From contig AZLU01000011.1 in assembly GCA_002224055.1 (NCBI GenBank), forward strand, positions 149,501 through 213,500: a stretch of 64,000 nt of DNA, in the 5' to 3' direction. Below, piece after piece: positions 21,360 through 32,884 of this stretch; positions within the stretch are counted from its first letter, which is position 1, and each line of letters opens with the position of its first letter. The DNA is from Pezizomycotina sp. ARF18 (Eukaryota; Ascomycota). The notes below the pieces were generated by a model. It ran no database searches and had not been told where the DNA came from. It saw only the letters and a program-made list of their open reading frames with translations. The translations under genes were made by a program, and so were the position numbers.

Positions 21360-23232
21360 TTATTGTATGGGATGTTGCGGACTCTTCGACTTGCGATTGA
21401 GTGAATACGGATGTTCAACTAAACGGGGGCGAAACTACAGAGTATAGGATATATTTCAATCGACAAAGAAATTCCCCGAGCGCTATCAGGCTGTGGGAAT
21501 CTCAAGGGAATTTTATAGTCAACATTTTCCTTAAGAAAAACCCTCACGCCGATTGTCGTTATGAGGCGCACGGACTGTGATATGACGGGGTGAACCGCAT
21601 CGTAATTGGCAGCACAAAAGAACCCGAAGAACTTTCTCGTGCTGGGCATCCGAAGAATCATCGCAAGCACAAATCCCGAGATTATTTTCTTTCGCTTCGG
21701 CAATTGGGCGATGATGAAAAGGGCTGATTTGCGCACGTCTATGAAAAGTTTTAATTTGACGCAATTAACCGTGTTAAATAAATGTAGCGAATTAAATGTC
21801 CAGTAGGATTGAAAATCTACCATTCCCACAATAAATTTGTGTTGCGTACCCCGAATCCAGTAGCGATTTTTCTTCGCGTCTGTATATTCAAGCTTTTTTT
21901 CCATGAAATATCTTCTTTTCCCTGGTTTTCTTGACATATTATTAAACACCAAAAATCTCCCGAGCTGAGTTCGAAGGTCATGTAGCAAAAGTTACTACAA
22001 ATACTCATGCAGAGTGGGGCAGATTGTGAAGTTATGCCCTCGTTCCAATCAGGCCTCTCATGCCTGCGAGTGCTTGCCTAGGAATTGCGTTGTTTACACA
22101 ATATTACCAGCTCATCGAGCAACCAAGGAAGGATACGGATGATCGGTATTGTGAAATATAAAATTCGAGCCCGAGCTGACAAGAAATGCCGATGGGATAC
22201 TCCGGAGAAGTTTGACTATCGGCAGGTAGCTTGCCACATCCAGCACCACTTCGAGTTCTTGCTTCAGTGTTAGGTCCCTGAGGCCATACGGTGAACCGTT
22301 TTAAAACTTTGTCGGCTACTGAAGCAATAGAAGAGATGCTAGTAACTATACTGAAGAAATAGAAGAAGCTACACTGGGTAACTACATCCAAGAAACAAGG
22401 AAGATATATGGTAACTAGTTGCAGCGAAAAAAAGAAAAAAAGAAAGAAATAGAAAAAAGAAAAGAAAAAAGAAAAGAAAATTCTTGTATCTTAAACAGCA
22501 GTTGGATTATCATTCGTGCTTAAACAGCAGTTGGATTATCATTCGGGCTTATTCCTCCGTTTCCATTATATTATGCCCTGGAAAACCTGTCCACATAAGG
22601 CTCCTTTCAAGTAGTGCCCAAGTTCAATCCAGCGAGAGCATTGGTAAGGTTCGGGCTTTGTCCTTTTGCATAAGCGTGATACTGGACATTAAAGCTCATT
22701 ATTGTATATCCAGCATCTGAATTTCGATTTTCGTGTCGAGTTTCTTGGGTCATATCTTGTTATGGTCCTATGAGGAACGTGTCCGTAAGGTTCGAGGTTG
22801 CTGACACTATTTCGCAAATCGGAACTTAGCGCTTTTAATTTTGGTAGTGAATTCCCATTGAAGAACGCAAAAATGCTGACAAGCCCACCTCGATCGATTT
22901 GAGACGAATAATTATAACATTGGGTCGATACCTATTGTCGCTTCGACTTCAAGTTCCCAGCTACTGTCTGACATCACGCAGAGCCATGAAAACCGATTCG
23001 AACTTCATGTAGGGCTGTCTTGTTGCATAGGGGTTTACGATACCCATATCACGATGTGAACTCGCCGTCTAAAAGATGTATAAATCCCAACCGTCTTCCC
23101 TTCCTTCCTCCATCCTGTCCTCCATCCTGGCCAATTCACTCTCAATTAAAACGACGACTAAATTACAATCGATCTCTGTTCTAAATCATTAGACTCCTGT
23201 ACGGCACACTCGAAAGCGTCAAAGATACCATA
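21360..23232. other. Intergenic, no recognised gene
   Basis: A 189-codon minus-strand frame at 21419-21988 is the longest here but has no motif, and its composition does not look like protein. An A/G-rich tract (AAAGAAAAAAG) lies at 22424-22480, followed by a short duplication at 22490. Confidence 0.35.
22490..22547 (+). repeat. 29-bp tandem duplication
   Basis: CTTAAACAGCAGTTGGATTA... occurs twice head to tail with a period of 29 bases; the copies differ at one base. It directly follows a purine-rich tract, which may have promoted slippage. Confidence 0.85.
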
Positions 23233-23374
23233 ATGTGCGGTTGTCACCTTAGTTTATGCATGCCCACACTATCGGCGCGATTTCCCGGTGCTATGCGATG
23301 CTGCTCAAGCTCCTGGAGCTTACTCTCTGCCCCCGCTCCTGGCCTCTACGCTAGGAAATCCTGAAGACGGATAG
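23233..23374 (+). pseudogene. Small Cys protein of the RWxC family, relic 1
   Basis: The ATG at 23233 gives MCGCHLSLCMPT, then in another frame DFPVLCDAAQAPGAYSL to GNPEDG and a stop. The second block aligns with FPVVCKEAIAPGAGG of relic 2. This is the weakest of the four family members and rests on short motifs. TATAAA-like sequence (GTATAAATCC) lies about 150 bases upstream at 23077-23086. Confidence 0.35.
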
Positions 23375-24728
23375 AATTGCCGGCGATGCCACCGATTATT
23401 GTGCGCGGAACAAGGGATAACCGAATACTAGTAATACGGTTTACATCACCAATTGCTTTGCTCTTAAAGACTTAGGCATTGTAGTTTTTTTTCAATCATC
23501 ATTTAGTATTTTTAGTAATCACCTTACAAATCAAAGCAATTATCGTGTATCTGCGTTTTGTTCAATTGCAAGCTTAGCATCGTTAGTTAACTGAAATATC
23601 CCATCTAAAATATCTAATATTTACTAAATAGATCCTTTTGAGCTAGCTGATAAATATGCGGAGTAAGACGTCGATCTTAAGATATGATATCGAACCGCAT
23701 AAAAAACTCGACATATCGATCTCGAGGTGGGTTCGTATTATCATCGGCGGATTCCAGTGCGGCGAGCTTCTGCTGTGTAATAAAATAGAATATACTTGCT
23801 GGAGAAACACTTTTTCAACATAGAAATTTCACTGAGCATTGAAAAACCTGTGTAATTGTTACATGTATGCTTATTGCTGCCTCTGAATATATGCGGATGA
23901 TACATTAATTAAATATAAGAGTAAGAAAGAATGTCGTGAGATAAGCTTTGACCATTTTTTTATTTAGATTTGAAAAATTGGGACTGACGGACAAACTACA
24001 AGAGTACAGAAAGTGTAGAAAGAGAATGAAGCGCGAAAAGAAGAGACTTATTGACATGGTTAAGAATTATAAAATAAAAAACAGAAAATTGTCCACTGCG
24101 CCTGAAAACAATGAGTCGGATAATCGTTTTATGTGATGAATGCCAATGCACCATCAAAGAATTTCCGGAGCATAACCTTGCGGCAAAGGCGGCTGGATAG
24201 CTGGAGGTACAAAGTTCCGGAAAAGCTAACAGAAAGAGCTAGGTTGGATTAATCCCTTTGCTCTTTAGTCTTCTTAGCCAAGGATTAACCGATTGGTACT
24301 GCTGTTTGAATCATTTATTTAGTTCTTAGAGTGTATGTAGACTTTCTGTTTTTTTTTTTCTTCCAATGGAAGCTGTTAATAAAGAATGTTTATTAGGCTG
24401 TTTAAATGAAACTAAAATGCCATGCCAATTTAAATACGATGTCGAGTATAACAAAATACCCAGGACTAAAATATAAGTTACGCTCGTATTGACGTACGTC
24501 GTGTGTCAACAGGAGGTTACACCGGACGCGCACCAGAATATTTGTTCTGCTCCTCTACTTGATTGAACAAGGGTCCTAATGTACGGTTAAGTTTATCCGC
24601 CCTTTCCTTTGGGATCATTGTAATAGGCTCAAGTGTTCTGTATGAATATGTCACAGGTAAAGGTCAATAGAAGTGCAATATATTTAAGCCCTAATCCAGA
24701 GTTGCTATATATCAATATTTAGATATTT

Positions 24729-24966
24729 CCTCATTTAGTTTGAGCAGATTAGCAACAAGTCTCAACAAAATAATTAAAAATAATAATTGCAAAATTGCAG
24801 CACATACATAAAATCATTATTATCATAAACAGAAAGGATATTAAAGACCTCATTTAGTTTGGCAGATTAGCAACAAGTTCTCAACAAATAATTAAAAAAT
24901 AATTGCAAATTGCAAGCACATACATAAATCATTATTATATTCATAAACAAAAGGATATTATAAAGA
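24729..24966 (+). repeat. 119-bp tandem duplication
   Basis: Two adjacent copies start at 24729 and 24848 (CCTCATTTAGTTTG...GGATATTA). Nearly all differences are one- or two-base insertions or deletions in A/T runs, with very few substitutions. It sits in AT-rich DNA with no gene. Confidence 0.85.
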
Positions 24967-25440
24967 AAATGATGTAATAAACCTCAATTTAGGCGGACCG
25001 AGTCGATCTAGGGCTCAATGAGAAGTTTGTTTTCTGCCATAAACCTCGTATCTTAGCCAATCTACTCACATTATGCCTTCTTCGATGAAGTATATTCCAA
25101 AATCTCTTGCTCATTCCCATCCGTCTACATAGCTTTCTACCTCAACTCTCATCGCTTAAACCCTCTTTTAGGACTAAATTCTCTACCAAAGTCTAAACTC
25201 TCCCAAGTAGACCCTTCTAAGAAAGAATGTGCAAGTTTTATTAATTGCATGCTTGAGGAACCATTCATGAGATGGATATATTCTTACCCTTTTTCACTCA
25301 TTGCAGCAGTCTATGCGGACTACGTTTCACTTGCTCTGTTCTACCCTCCACCATCACGTTTACTGATAGGCTCTTAAACCCTACGGCGGGAACCCTCTAT
25401 TAAAGAACAAAAGAAAAACAAAAACAAAACACAAAACGTC

Positions 25441-25602
25441 CACGCCATTTTCGAGCGTTGGCAGTGCGGACACTTCATCGGAGGATTCCCGTAGTCTGCA
25501 AGGAAGCAATAGCCCCCTGGCGCGGGCGGCCCTGGTTCACAAGAAAAAGGAAATGTTACCAAGTACTATAATAGGGATTTTGTTCCTCAAGCGAAGAATT
25601 GA
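25441..25602 (+). pseudogene. Small Cys protein of the RWxC family, relic 2
   Basis: HAIFERWQCGHFIGGFP, then after a frame change VCKEAIAP-GAGGPGSQEKGN, then VTKYYNRDFVPQAKN and TGA. No start codon is visible, so the 5' end is lost or lies in an unseen exon. The core RWxCGH and the CxEA motif tie it to the relics at 27.2 and 28.2 kb. The short size, Cys/His content and family copy number fit a small metal-binding or secreted-like family, but no signal peptide is seen and function is unknown. Confidence 0.45.
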
Positions 25603-27237
25603 CGGATAGTATGGAAATGGCCGCGCTACACAGATCGTAAAGTGAGAAGAATTAAGATTTGACCTTAGAAATCAGAAGCTGTTACGTATACAAAATCATA
25701 TTGTGTACTGTAAATTTTCACGTTTTACTTTTCTTTTCTTGTTATAAATTTAGGTCATTCAAGCGGGATTTAATAGAAGCTACGACTTCCAGGCATTTTA
25801 AGCTAAATAACCTCCTGGTGATCGTAAGTGTAAAATGGGAGGTGCGTAATGGTTACGACGCACTGAGAGAAGCGATTACCGTACTTGACCTGCTATCTAG
25901 TTCCATTCAAGATAAATTGAATGGACCAACCTCGAGGTCAGTAGTCTATCTTTATCGCCGCAAATAATGACTTGCTATGCCATTTACGAAGGGAAAAAAA
26001 AAACCACCAATCCTGTGCCATATTTCTTCGTCAATCCTTCTCAGAAATCCCGGATTTTGTTGCCAAGTCTATCCGGAGAGGCATGGAGCGTCACTACTTT
26101 CATACTTACTTCTGAATAGGTATTTTCGTAAAGGAAAGGAATATATACAAAATCCTTGTGTTTCCTCAGGAGCTGGAACCAAAGCGAAAGGTATTACCGA
26201 CCAATCTTTCTAACGAAAGTAATAGAAATACGGAGAAGGATTCCATATATCAAAATCGTCACAGAGAGCAATCAAAATTGTGCAGAGGAATCGAGGAGAG
26301 GCAGAAGAGGATACCCAGAGCACGCGCGGGTAGGGCTGATATGTAAGAACCACCTTGTTCGAATTAAGTCTTTTTGTCCTACCACTATTATTCGCAAAGC
26401 AGGGTAATTACATGTTCCAATTTTGAAATATGATCTGCCAATTTCTTTTTTTTATCCTTATCACGCTTTTTGCCAATTCAAAATACATGCGTAATATAAT
26501 CACGGTGTATCTAAGCTTAAACTTATCAGATATTAAGCAATATATTACACGTAAGCTCCAATACGTGGTTTTTCCTGTGCTTCAAGCGCCAAACATTTCG
26601 TAGCTCTGATTAGCTTGGAAACAGGGAATGAACCGCGTAGAATAATATATAACACTTTAAATTTCAGTGGACACAATTCTACTCTGAGAAATAAATCTTC
26701 TAACGTCCATAGCCTATCGCAAGCCCACTATCATATGCGTCACTTCTCAATCACAACATTGGTGAGAGGTTTGTGAGTTAGAAAGTTATAAATTCAAACT
26801 CGACGAGGAAACCGCTCCGGTTTTCGATGCTAGATGAAGGACGCGAGAATCGATACTCAAGTTTAAGAAACAATCAATCAATAGAAGGAGTAAATATACT
26901 CGGCTTTTCGTGATGAGACAAAGCCACCATGAGAACGGCTGGAAACTCGATGGAGAACTGAGTTCCTTATCAGCTTGCATTTCTTCCCTCTCCATGACCC
27001 ACTTCGATACCCGTCGCTTCAAGAAGTATATAATCTTAACCATCTTACTCCGAGTGTAGTGGCTCACTAACATCCAATTCCAATTAACACACATTAGTAT
27101 CTACACTATTCAACGACTTTGTCCTAAAATCTACCGTAGCAGACAGAAAGACAGGCAGAAAACAGACCAGAAGACAGACCAGAAGACAGACCAGAAAGAC
27201 AGACCAAAAAAACAGACAAAAAAGAGAAAGAAAAGAA
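25603..27237. other. Intergenic, no recognised gene
   Basis: Several 60-100-codon frames without motifs. A purine-rich repeat of AGACAGACCAGA units fills 27140-27235, directly before relic 3. Confidence 0.4.
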
Positions 27238-27468
27238 ATGTGTAAGAACATCGATCAGCGTTGGGAGTGCTTCTGCCTCTTCCGAAGGTTTACCGAACTA
27301 TGCCTGCCAGCAAAATCTCCGGAGGGCCTATTTGCCGTGGCGAAAAGCCTAGGGAGGTGCAATTATCCCTGGATCTGGATTGTGTTTCGAATGCAAGCTA
27401 AGCTACGGAACATATGGGAGAAGGCAAGGGACAGGCAGGAGCGAAATGACAGGCTTAGGGATGATTGA
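27238..27468 (+). pseudogene. Small Cys protein of the RWxC family, relic 3
   Basis: The ATG at 27238 gives MCKNIDQRWECFCLFRRF, LCLPAKSPEGLF and a 76-codon open frame. The family's second Cys pair, however, is in another frame: GSGLCFECKLSYGTYGRR, ending near 27470. Relic 4 has the equivalent GLCKECQKLPNEVKA, so the original protein probably had an N-terminal WxCxC and a C-terminal CxxC, suggesting zinc binding. The 76-codon frame might still be expressed in altered form. Confidence 0.4.
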
Positions 27469-27597
27469 GTAATTTTTCCTCCTATAAATAACAGGAGTAG
27501 TTCTGATCTATACACATACACAGTATCTAAACGCCTCAATAATCTCCTTTGAAACCGGTATTTTCAGCGACCTATACAACATTTGCCCACACGCTTT

Positions 27598-27632
27598 TTT
27601 TTCTGTTTTTTTTTTTTTTTTTTTTTTTTTTG
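27598..27632 (+). repeat. Poly-T tract
   Basis: About 30 T residues with one interruption; no gene attached. Confidence 0.8.
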
Positions 27633-28164
27633 TTTCAAGGAAATCTTTTTGGTACTTGCACTTGATATTGATTTTATAGGCAATAGACGTTCAGTTTGGA
27701 GACCAAATTCAGCACACGCCCAGAGGGTGTTTTCATAGTTGCAACTGAGTTCATCAGCTTGAGGATAACAACAGCAGTGAATCACTCCTTTTTGAAGATT
27801 AACATATCGCAAACGAGATAAATATCATACTTCGCCAGCTCAAGAGAGTAGAAGAATTGTGTATCGTCAACCGGGCTATAAAAATAGCGTCATTTTGAAG
27901 AAAAATATACCCCGAAAAAAAAAGACCATGTATCAAGTAGAAAGCTCTCCATCGCGAGGTCGATGCTGCTCTATCTCTGCGTAAGCTCCAGGTTGTTATC
28001 TCGCGAAAGATGTTGTTATAGAGCATGCCTCTATTTTACATCGTGGTAGTCCATATAGGGCCAGCTTCAATATTCCTCTCCCTTCCTCGCCGAATCACTT
28101 GTCAACAATATTCCTAGAATCCACTACTTAATCATCTTCCCTAAATTATAATTAAGGGATAATT

Positions 28165-28380
28165 GCTGGCTGGTTTGAACAACGTTGGGAATGCCTCTGC
28201 CTCCACCGTGAGGTCCCGCGACTATTGCAGGCCAGCAAGGGCCCCCGGCGGCCTGTTCATTATAAGAAATCAGATATATCCAAATCCTCCAAGGACTTTG
28301 TAAAGAATGCCAGAAATTGCCGAATGAAGTCAAAGCCTCTGATAGAGTATAGGAAGGAGAGACTTGGCTTGGATTATTAA
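28165..28380 (+). pseudogene. Small Cys protein of the RWxC family, relic 4
   Basis: One frame gives WFEQRWECLCLHREV and LLQASKGPRRPVHY. The C-terminal CxxC part (GLCKECQKLPNEVKASD) is in another. There is no ATG in frame close upstream. It is the closest relative of relic 3 in the first half. The gap to relic 3 is only about 0.93 kb, against 1.8-2.2 kb between the other members. Confidence 0.4.
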
Positions 28381-28637
28381 GTGCATCTCTTTGGTCTCAG
28401 CGATGCGGGTTGTATAAGTTTTACGCTGGCGCTTCTTCAAGTTATTTTGCTCTTATACCCGCGTCTAGACATTTCGGTTGTTTCCGAAGCGATGTAACGT
28501 GTAATGATAGCTCCCATTAGAATTTGAAAACACTTATTATATATGTCCACTGCTGAGGTTCATTATTGTGATTTTTGAACACGCAATGATACTGAACACC
28601 ATACGTCACATATATCATCGCAGACAGGAGCTATATT

Positions 28638-29158
28638 TTAATATTTCAATCCTCTAGAGCTTTGGTGCACCACTGTATTATCTCCAACCTCCGAGCTACT
28701 CTGCTTCCGCCCTGTCACGAGGAATACGCTGTTAGGACAACTCTTCCGATTCCTGACCCTCACGTCGTACCCGAATTCCGCCGAATCGACACTAGTTTCC
28801 CCTTCATTCGCTACCGTGGGTAACTCTGTACTCGGTGTTTCTGTTACATTAAGCTCGGAACTCTACACATCGACATTAGAATCTTAAGCACGAAAAGCTT
28901 TTTGTAGAGAGAAAAATAGCTTGTACCAATCGCTCTCCTCCTTGCCTGCTCCGTGCGAAACTGGAGTATCTTCCACTCCATCGCCGCCTCGAGTGATTGA
29001 CGGTAATCTTGTATCTTCGCTGCATTCTCGGCTTCGAGCTTCCAGCGGAGTTGTGCCTCTCCTTCGACTGCCGCTGATGAGATAGAGGGCCTCGTGGAGC
29101 TTGCTTGTCCGAATGACAAATGAAGGCAGCATGATAGTATTAGATCGCCGAGGTTCAC
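28638..29158 (-). CDS. Unidentified protein with a coiled coil, spliced
   Basis: From 29158 a frame reads to a charged helical block (EGEAQLRWKLEAENAAKIQD, then EAAMEWKILQF) typical of a coiled coil. A second clean block, SSELNVTETPSTELPTVANE to FGYDVRVRNRKSCPNSVFLV and RGLKY, ends at TAA 28638-28640. Between them lies a good intron, 28863-28926 (GTACAAGC...TTCTAAT...TGTAG, 64 nt). Splicing joins the second block to a frame different from that of the coiled coil, so one further frame change (an indel or an unseen intron) is needed near 28.95 kb. The second block is Ser/Thr/Glu-rich with a short Val-rich end. I recognise no domain. Confidence 0.4.
28863..28926 (-). other. Probable intron (64 nt)
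   Basis: Donor GTACAAGC, branch-like TTCTAAT 15-20 bases before the TGTAG acceptor; size typical for ascomycetes. Confidence 0.45.
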
Positions 29159-30186
29159 GATACGGTATCATTAGAGATAGTGCCGCGGAAAGTTCAAGGA
29201 TTAAATGTGTTGTTCTGGGCAGGTTGAATGTGCCCGTAACGTGGGGCCTATATATTCAGAAAGCGCGATGAGAAAATTAAATCGCGGACACATTCGTTCT
29301 GGGGTAGAGATTGGGAATAAAAGTTCCTTGGTTGAGAAAAACGGAACCGGGAAAAAGTAGTATAAAGCCATAAAGTTTTGGATTTTTTGCTCATCTGACC
29401 GTTCTCACGACGGTCACGAAAAGATAGGAGGAGCGGATCCAGATATAAGCTTTCAAAGTCTAAGTTGACGGCATCGCTATTAAAGAATTACTACAATCTC
29501 ATTTTATCTATGATGGCTGGTGGACAAGCAGAGTACTATGAACTAACCGATAATCCCTTTTTTTTGGTAACTATCGCGTTTGACGGTAGAGTGAGCACCT
29601 GTTTCTAAAAGCTACGAACAAAAACTAGATCTATGTATCCCTCCAAGGCTTCTTTCCTGTAAACCCGGGAAAGAGAAGAGCAGCGTGTAAACCACTAACA
29701 AAAATGGAAAGAAAATTCTTGGAGACAATTTGGAAATGCAGGAGAGGAAAGGGGTGAAGTAGAAGTAGAAGGAGGAATAGGCTGAAGTATTAATGCGAGT
29801 TTGCGGTATTTCTCCTCCTGTAGCCAATCATGGAGGTCTTCCTCGTTTGGATGAAAGCTGGAACGTGAACCTCGATCATGTTTGAGATATTACCTCCTCT
29901 AAAACGTGTACCGGATAACAGAAAGGGCAAAAGATGACGCGATGGTAATTGAAGCTTTATTCTTTCTCTGCTTTCCTCGTTAAACGGAATTGAAAAACTG
30001 CGAGAAACAGATAAGATGATGATATCTTGTTCTCCACTTTGGGGGTTCTGTTTCGAGACTGACTTTGGAGATGTAAATGAAAATGTGTATTGGGAGTTAG
30101 CACGTAGTGTTTTTAATTTTGCTAGGAAGAGATCCAACTTTGTTCGTACAAGAAGTTTGCCACATAAATTTGTTTGATAAAATGAA
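29159..30186. other. Intergenic, no gene seen
   Basis: No frame here has protein-like composition or motifs. Confidence 0.4.
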
Positions 30187-30498
30187 GTGCGAACGCCGGA
30201 TAACTTCATAAGGGTTGAGTTCCAGCACCCCGGCGACCGGCAGGAAGAGGATCGCGGCGCTTATTCACCGATTGCCCTCCTGGTCCTTCGCGACTCGGAG
30301 GATCATAGTGGTGAGATCCTCAGGAACTTGGAGCTTTTGGCTTTTGCGCAATCGATAACAGTGCTCATTAATACGGTCGACGACGCCGATAACGCCATCG
30401 ACACGTTCGTCGAAGCATATCATTCCGGCAAGCTCGTAATTGATCATTATTTTCGTGCGTTGTCGGAATATTTGAGACCACCTTTATGCCCGTATTAA
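30187..30498 (+). CDS. Weak candidate ORF, unidentified
   Basis: A 103-codon frame with balanced composition (GAYSPIALLVLRDSEDHSGE, INTVDDADNAIDTFVEAYHS). Further protein-like segments follow in other frames up to 30690 (MFYNAQQFRLAAEVPGSG, QHSLLEIIDQEAERMISQW). Coding is plausible because GC rises and the segments are helical, but a competing minus-strand frame at 30265-30447 is also open. There is no known family. Confidence 0.25.
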   Translation: MRTPDNFIRVEFQHPGDRQEEDRGAYSPIALLVLRDSEDHSGEILRNLELLAFAQSITVLINTVDDADNAIDTFVEAYHSGKLVIDHYFRALSEYLRPPLCPY

Positions 30499-31221
30499 CA
30501 CGGCCAGGGAATGGGTTGGTTGCGCCGCTGGCAATAGTGGGAGGCGGAATGTTCTACAACGCACAGCAATTCAGGTTAGCGGCGGAAGTTCCAGGGTCGG
30601 GATAGGGGAATCGAGGACCTCGGTTGATACTCAACATTCGCTATTAGAAATTATCGACCAGGAGGCGGAAAGAATGATAAGCCAGTGGTGAAGGGGTGCA
30701 TACGCTAATTGTCGAACATGTACTCAAGCTGTTATTTTCTCTATGCTCTCTGATTGTATTATAATCAAAAGTTTACAAGAATAGCGAAAGCAAAGTCGCA
30801 GTTATGTCTGATTCCCTTTAAGCTCTTTGCTTTCGAGTACAAATGAATATAGGAGGCCTTAGTTTGCGAAATTATCAGTGTTTCTTGAGCATTCAAGTTC
30901 CTCACGATGGTTTACTGAAATGCGAAAGTGTTTTAAGAAGAGCCCAATCTATATTTTTATCTAAAACGAATGAATCAAACCGCTATCCCATCTTTAGATG
31001 ACATAAAAAAAGATGACATGTTGAATGTCGATAATACATGATAAAAACAAAAAAGCAAATGCAACAAAGGAAACCCGCCAAATGAAAACTTTTTTCTAAA
31101 TGCTAAAATGCACACCGTCCGTCTATAATTTAAAGAAAGAGAAAACGCCAATTCATATGCCGCCATGGAAAAATAACACCGAATACTTGTCTATGAGTGT
31201 AATTCTATCTTCTATATCCTA

Positions 31222-32053
31222 TCATTTCGTCCGTGTTCGTCGAAAATTCGAGCTAAGGTACGATTGGAACTTGCTAGCTGCGAATTTACTGCTGGTCCAG
31301 GGTAGAAACCATCCTCGCGGGACTGAGTCCAGATGGTTCCGTACTTGGAGCGGGTAACACCGTCCTTGGTGGCGATCCAGGAGTCGTCGGAGTTGGTGTT
31401 GAACATGGCGATCTCGCTGCGTCGTCGCTCATGACCATGAGGGAAACGTTGCTGGCACCGAGGATGCTGGCGACGCCGGAAGCGGAGGTGTAGAGCTCGA
31501 GGGCGTTCTGGTCCTTGACGTCGGCGTAGTTATCCCACTCGATGGGGATGGAGACCTTCTTGAACCTTGCTTGAACTGGCGGCGAAGTGGAGGAGTGCTT
31601 CAGCGGGCGGGCGCCGACGGCGAGGGATCCGGAGATGAGACCGGCGGTGATCTTGAGGAACTGGTAAAGATCGCGAACGGTCTTGATGGTTTCAGGGAGG
31701 ACAGCTGCGGTGGCGATCTTCTTGATCTCGGTGACACCGACAGCGAGGAGAGCGACGTCAGTGACGACATCGGCGATAGCCAGTCGGGGTTCAGGGCGGC
31801 CATGACGTGGATGGGCTTCTTGCTAGGGTGGTCATTGGCGACGTAGACGTGGTTCTTCCACCCGATGTTCTTGGGTTCGCGATGGAGCGGCTGGTTGGAC
31901 TCCGGGTCGAGGTTGCTGGGGTCGAGAGGGTCGATGGAAGAGCCTCGCGAGGCCGCTGCTCAGGCCGCCATCTTGAGGAAGGGCGGCAGCGAAAGAGCCG
32001 ACGAATTGGGCCGAGAGGAGGGCGGTGCTGTAGAGGAACTGCTTGATCTGCAT
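31222..32053 (-). pseudogene. Secreted protein of unknown family, frame-shifted
   Basis: ATG 32053 opens a signal peptide (MQIKQFLYSTALLSAQFVGSFAAALP). The protein continues in three frames: IDPLDPSNLDPESNQPLHRE with IGWKNHVYVANDHPSKKP and HVMAALNPDWL; IADVVTDVALLAVGVTEIKK, ETIKTVRDLYQFLKITAGLI and VSIPIEWDNYADVKDQNALE with ASGVASILGASNVSLMVMSDD; then SEIAMFNTNSDDSWIATKDG and RSKYGTIWTQ. The blocks have no internal stops, strong C-ending codon bias and about 270 residues in total. At least three single-base shifts lie near 31.97, 31.77 and 31.41 kb. The hydrophobic middle and C-terminal strand repeats hint at a cell-surface or secreted role, but I know no named domain. The clean codon use makes indel error as likely as true decay. 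Confidence 0.6.
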
Positions 32054-32334
32054 CTTGAATAAAAGTTTTATTGGAAACTTGCTGTTATAAATAACTTTCG
32101 CGGAAAGCTTTTGTTGATAAAGTGGATCAGTCGAAAGAGAACGAGTGTGAGTGTTGTTAGAACTGTTGAGATTTGCAAATGACTGATTTGGTTAGAAGCG
32201 AATGTAAAAGATTGTAATGATGGGAAAGCGAATTTTGGAGTGGGTAAAGAGTGTTAAGCTGATTGCTTTGAAAGAATGTAATGATTGAATGATGATGATA
32301 AAAAAGTTGCTCTGGACGGGAGGAGGAGGACAGT

Positions 32335-32341
32335 TTTATAG
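32335..32341 (-). promoter_or_regulatory. TATA element of the secreted-protein gene
   Basis: CACTATAAAACTG on the minus strand about 285 bases upstream of ATG 32053, implying a 5' leader of roughly 250 bases if used. Confidence 0.4.
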
Positions 32342-32707
32342 TGGACGGTCCTCTTAGAGATCTTCGAGATATTGCTCCCCTTGTCGTCTCTGAATAGCCA
32401 TATCGTACATCATCGTCTAGGCAGATGAGCAATTCGGTTCACGGGTGCTCGTTTGAAGACCTCCGTTGGACCCTACCGCGAATTCTTGGTAGGAGACGTG
32501 ATGACAAAATCTCGCGATGCTCGTTCATGCCTCAATACGAGAAGTTGAAGATTAGACCCGGCAATACTAGCCTCGTTCATTAATCCGCGCCGTCAAAACC
32601 ACGGAACTCTGGCCCGGTTCGGAATGAGGCTGTCAGCCTTCAGGCTCCATCCCTACCGAAAAACTATCGTCAAGGTCTTCTAGAAAGAGCATATACTTTG
32701 GCATTAG

Positions 32708-32884
32708 TCAGGAGGCTGAAGAATTTTCTTTTTTCCCAGTCGTCGTTTCTGGAAGCCCTTTGAACCATGTCACCCCACGTGGCGACGTCAAAGTGTCAAT
32801 GATCAGTGGTATGACCGGCTTTCCCTTATCGCAGTTGTGACACCACGTCGAGCGGGCGTGGCGACCGCATTTGCAATGGGTGCA
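32708..32884 (-). CDS. Cys/His-rich zinc-ribbon-like fragment
   Basis: A frame ending at TGA 32708-32710 reads CTHCKCGRHARSTWCHNC and then KGKPVIPLIIDTLTSPRG to LPETTTGKK. Four CxxC-type Cys plus His in 18 residues are unlikely by chance and suggest zinc binding. A stop lies five codons upstream and there is no ATG, so this would have to be a 3' exon or a relic. No acceptor site stands out. Confidence 0.3.
   Translation of the reverse strand, partial: CTHCKCGRHARSTWCHNCDKGKPVIPLIIDTLTSPRGVTWFKGLPETTTGKKENSSAS

Noticed and set aside
21419-21988. 189-codon minus-strand frame
   Set aside because: It is the longest unassigned frame in its region but has no motif, a patchy composition and no neighbour support.
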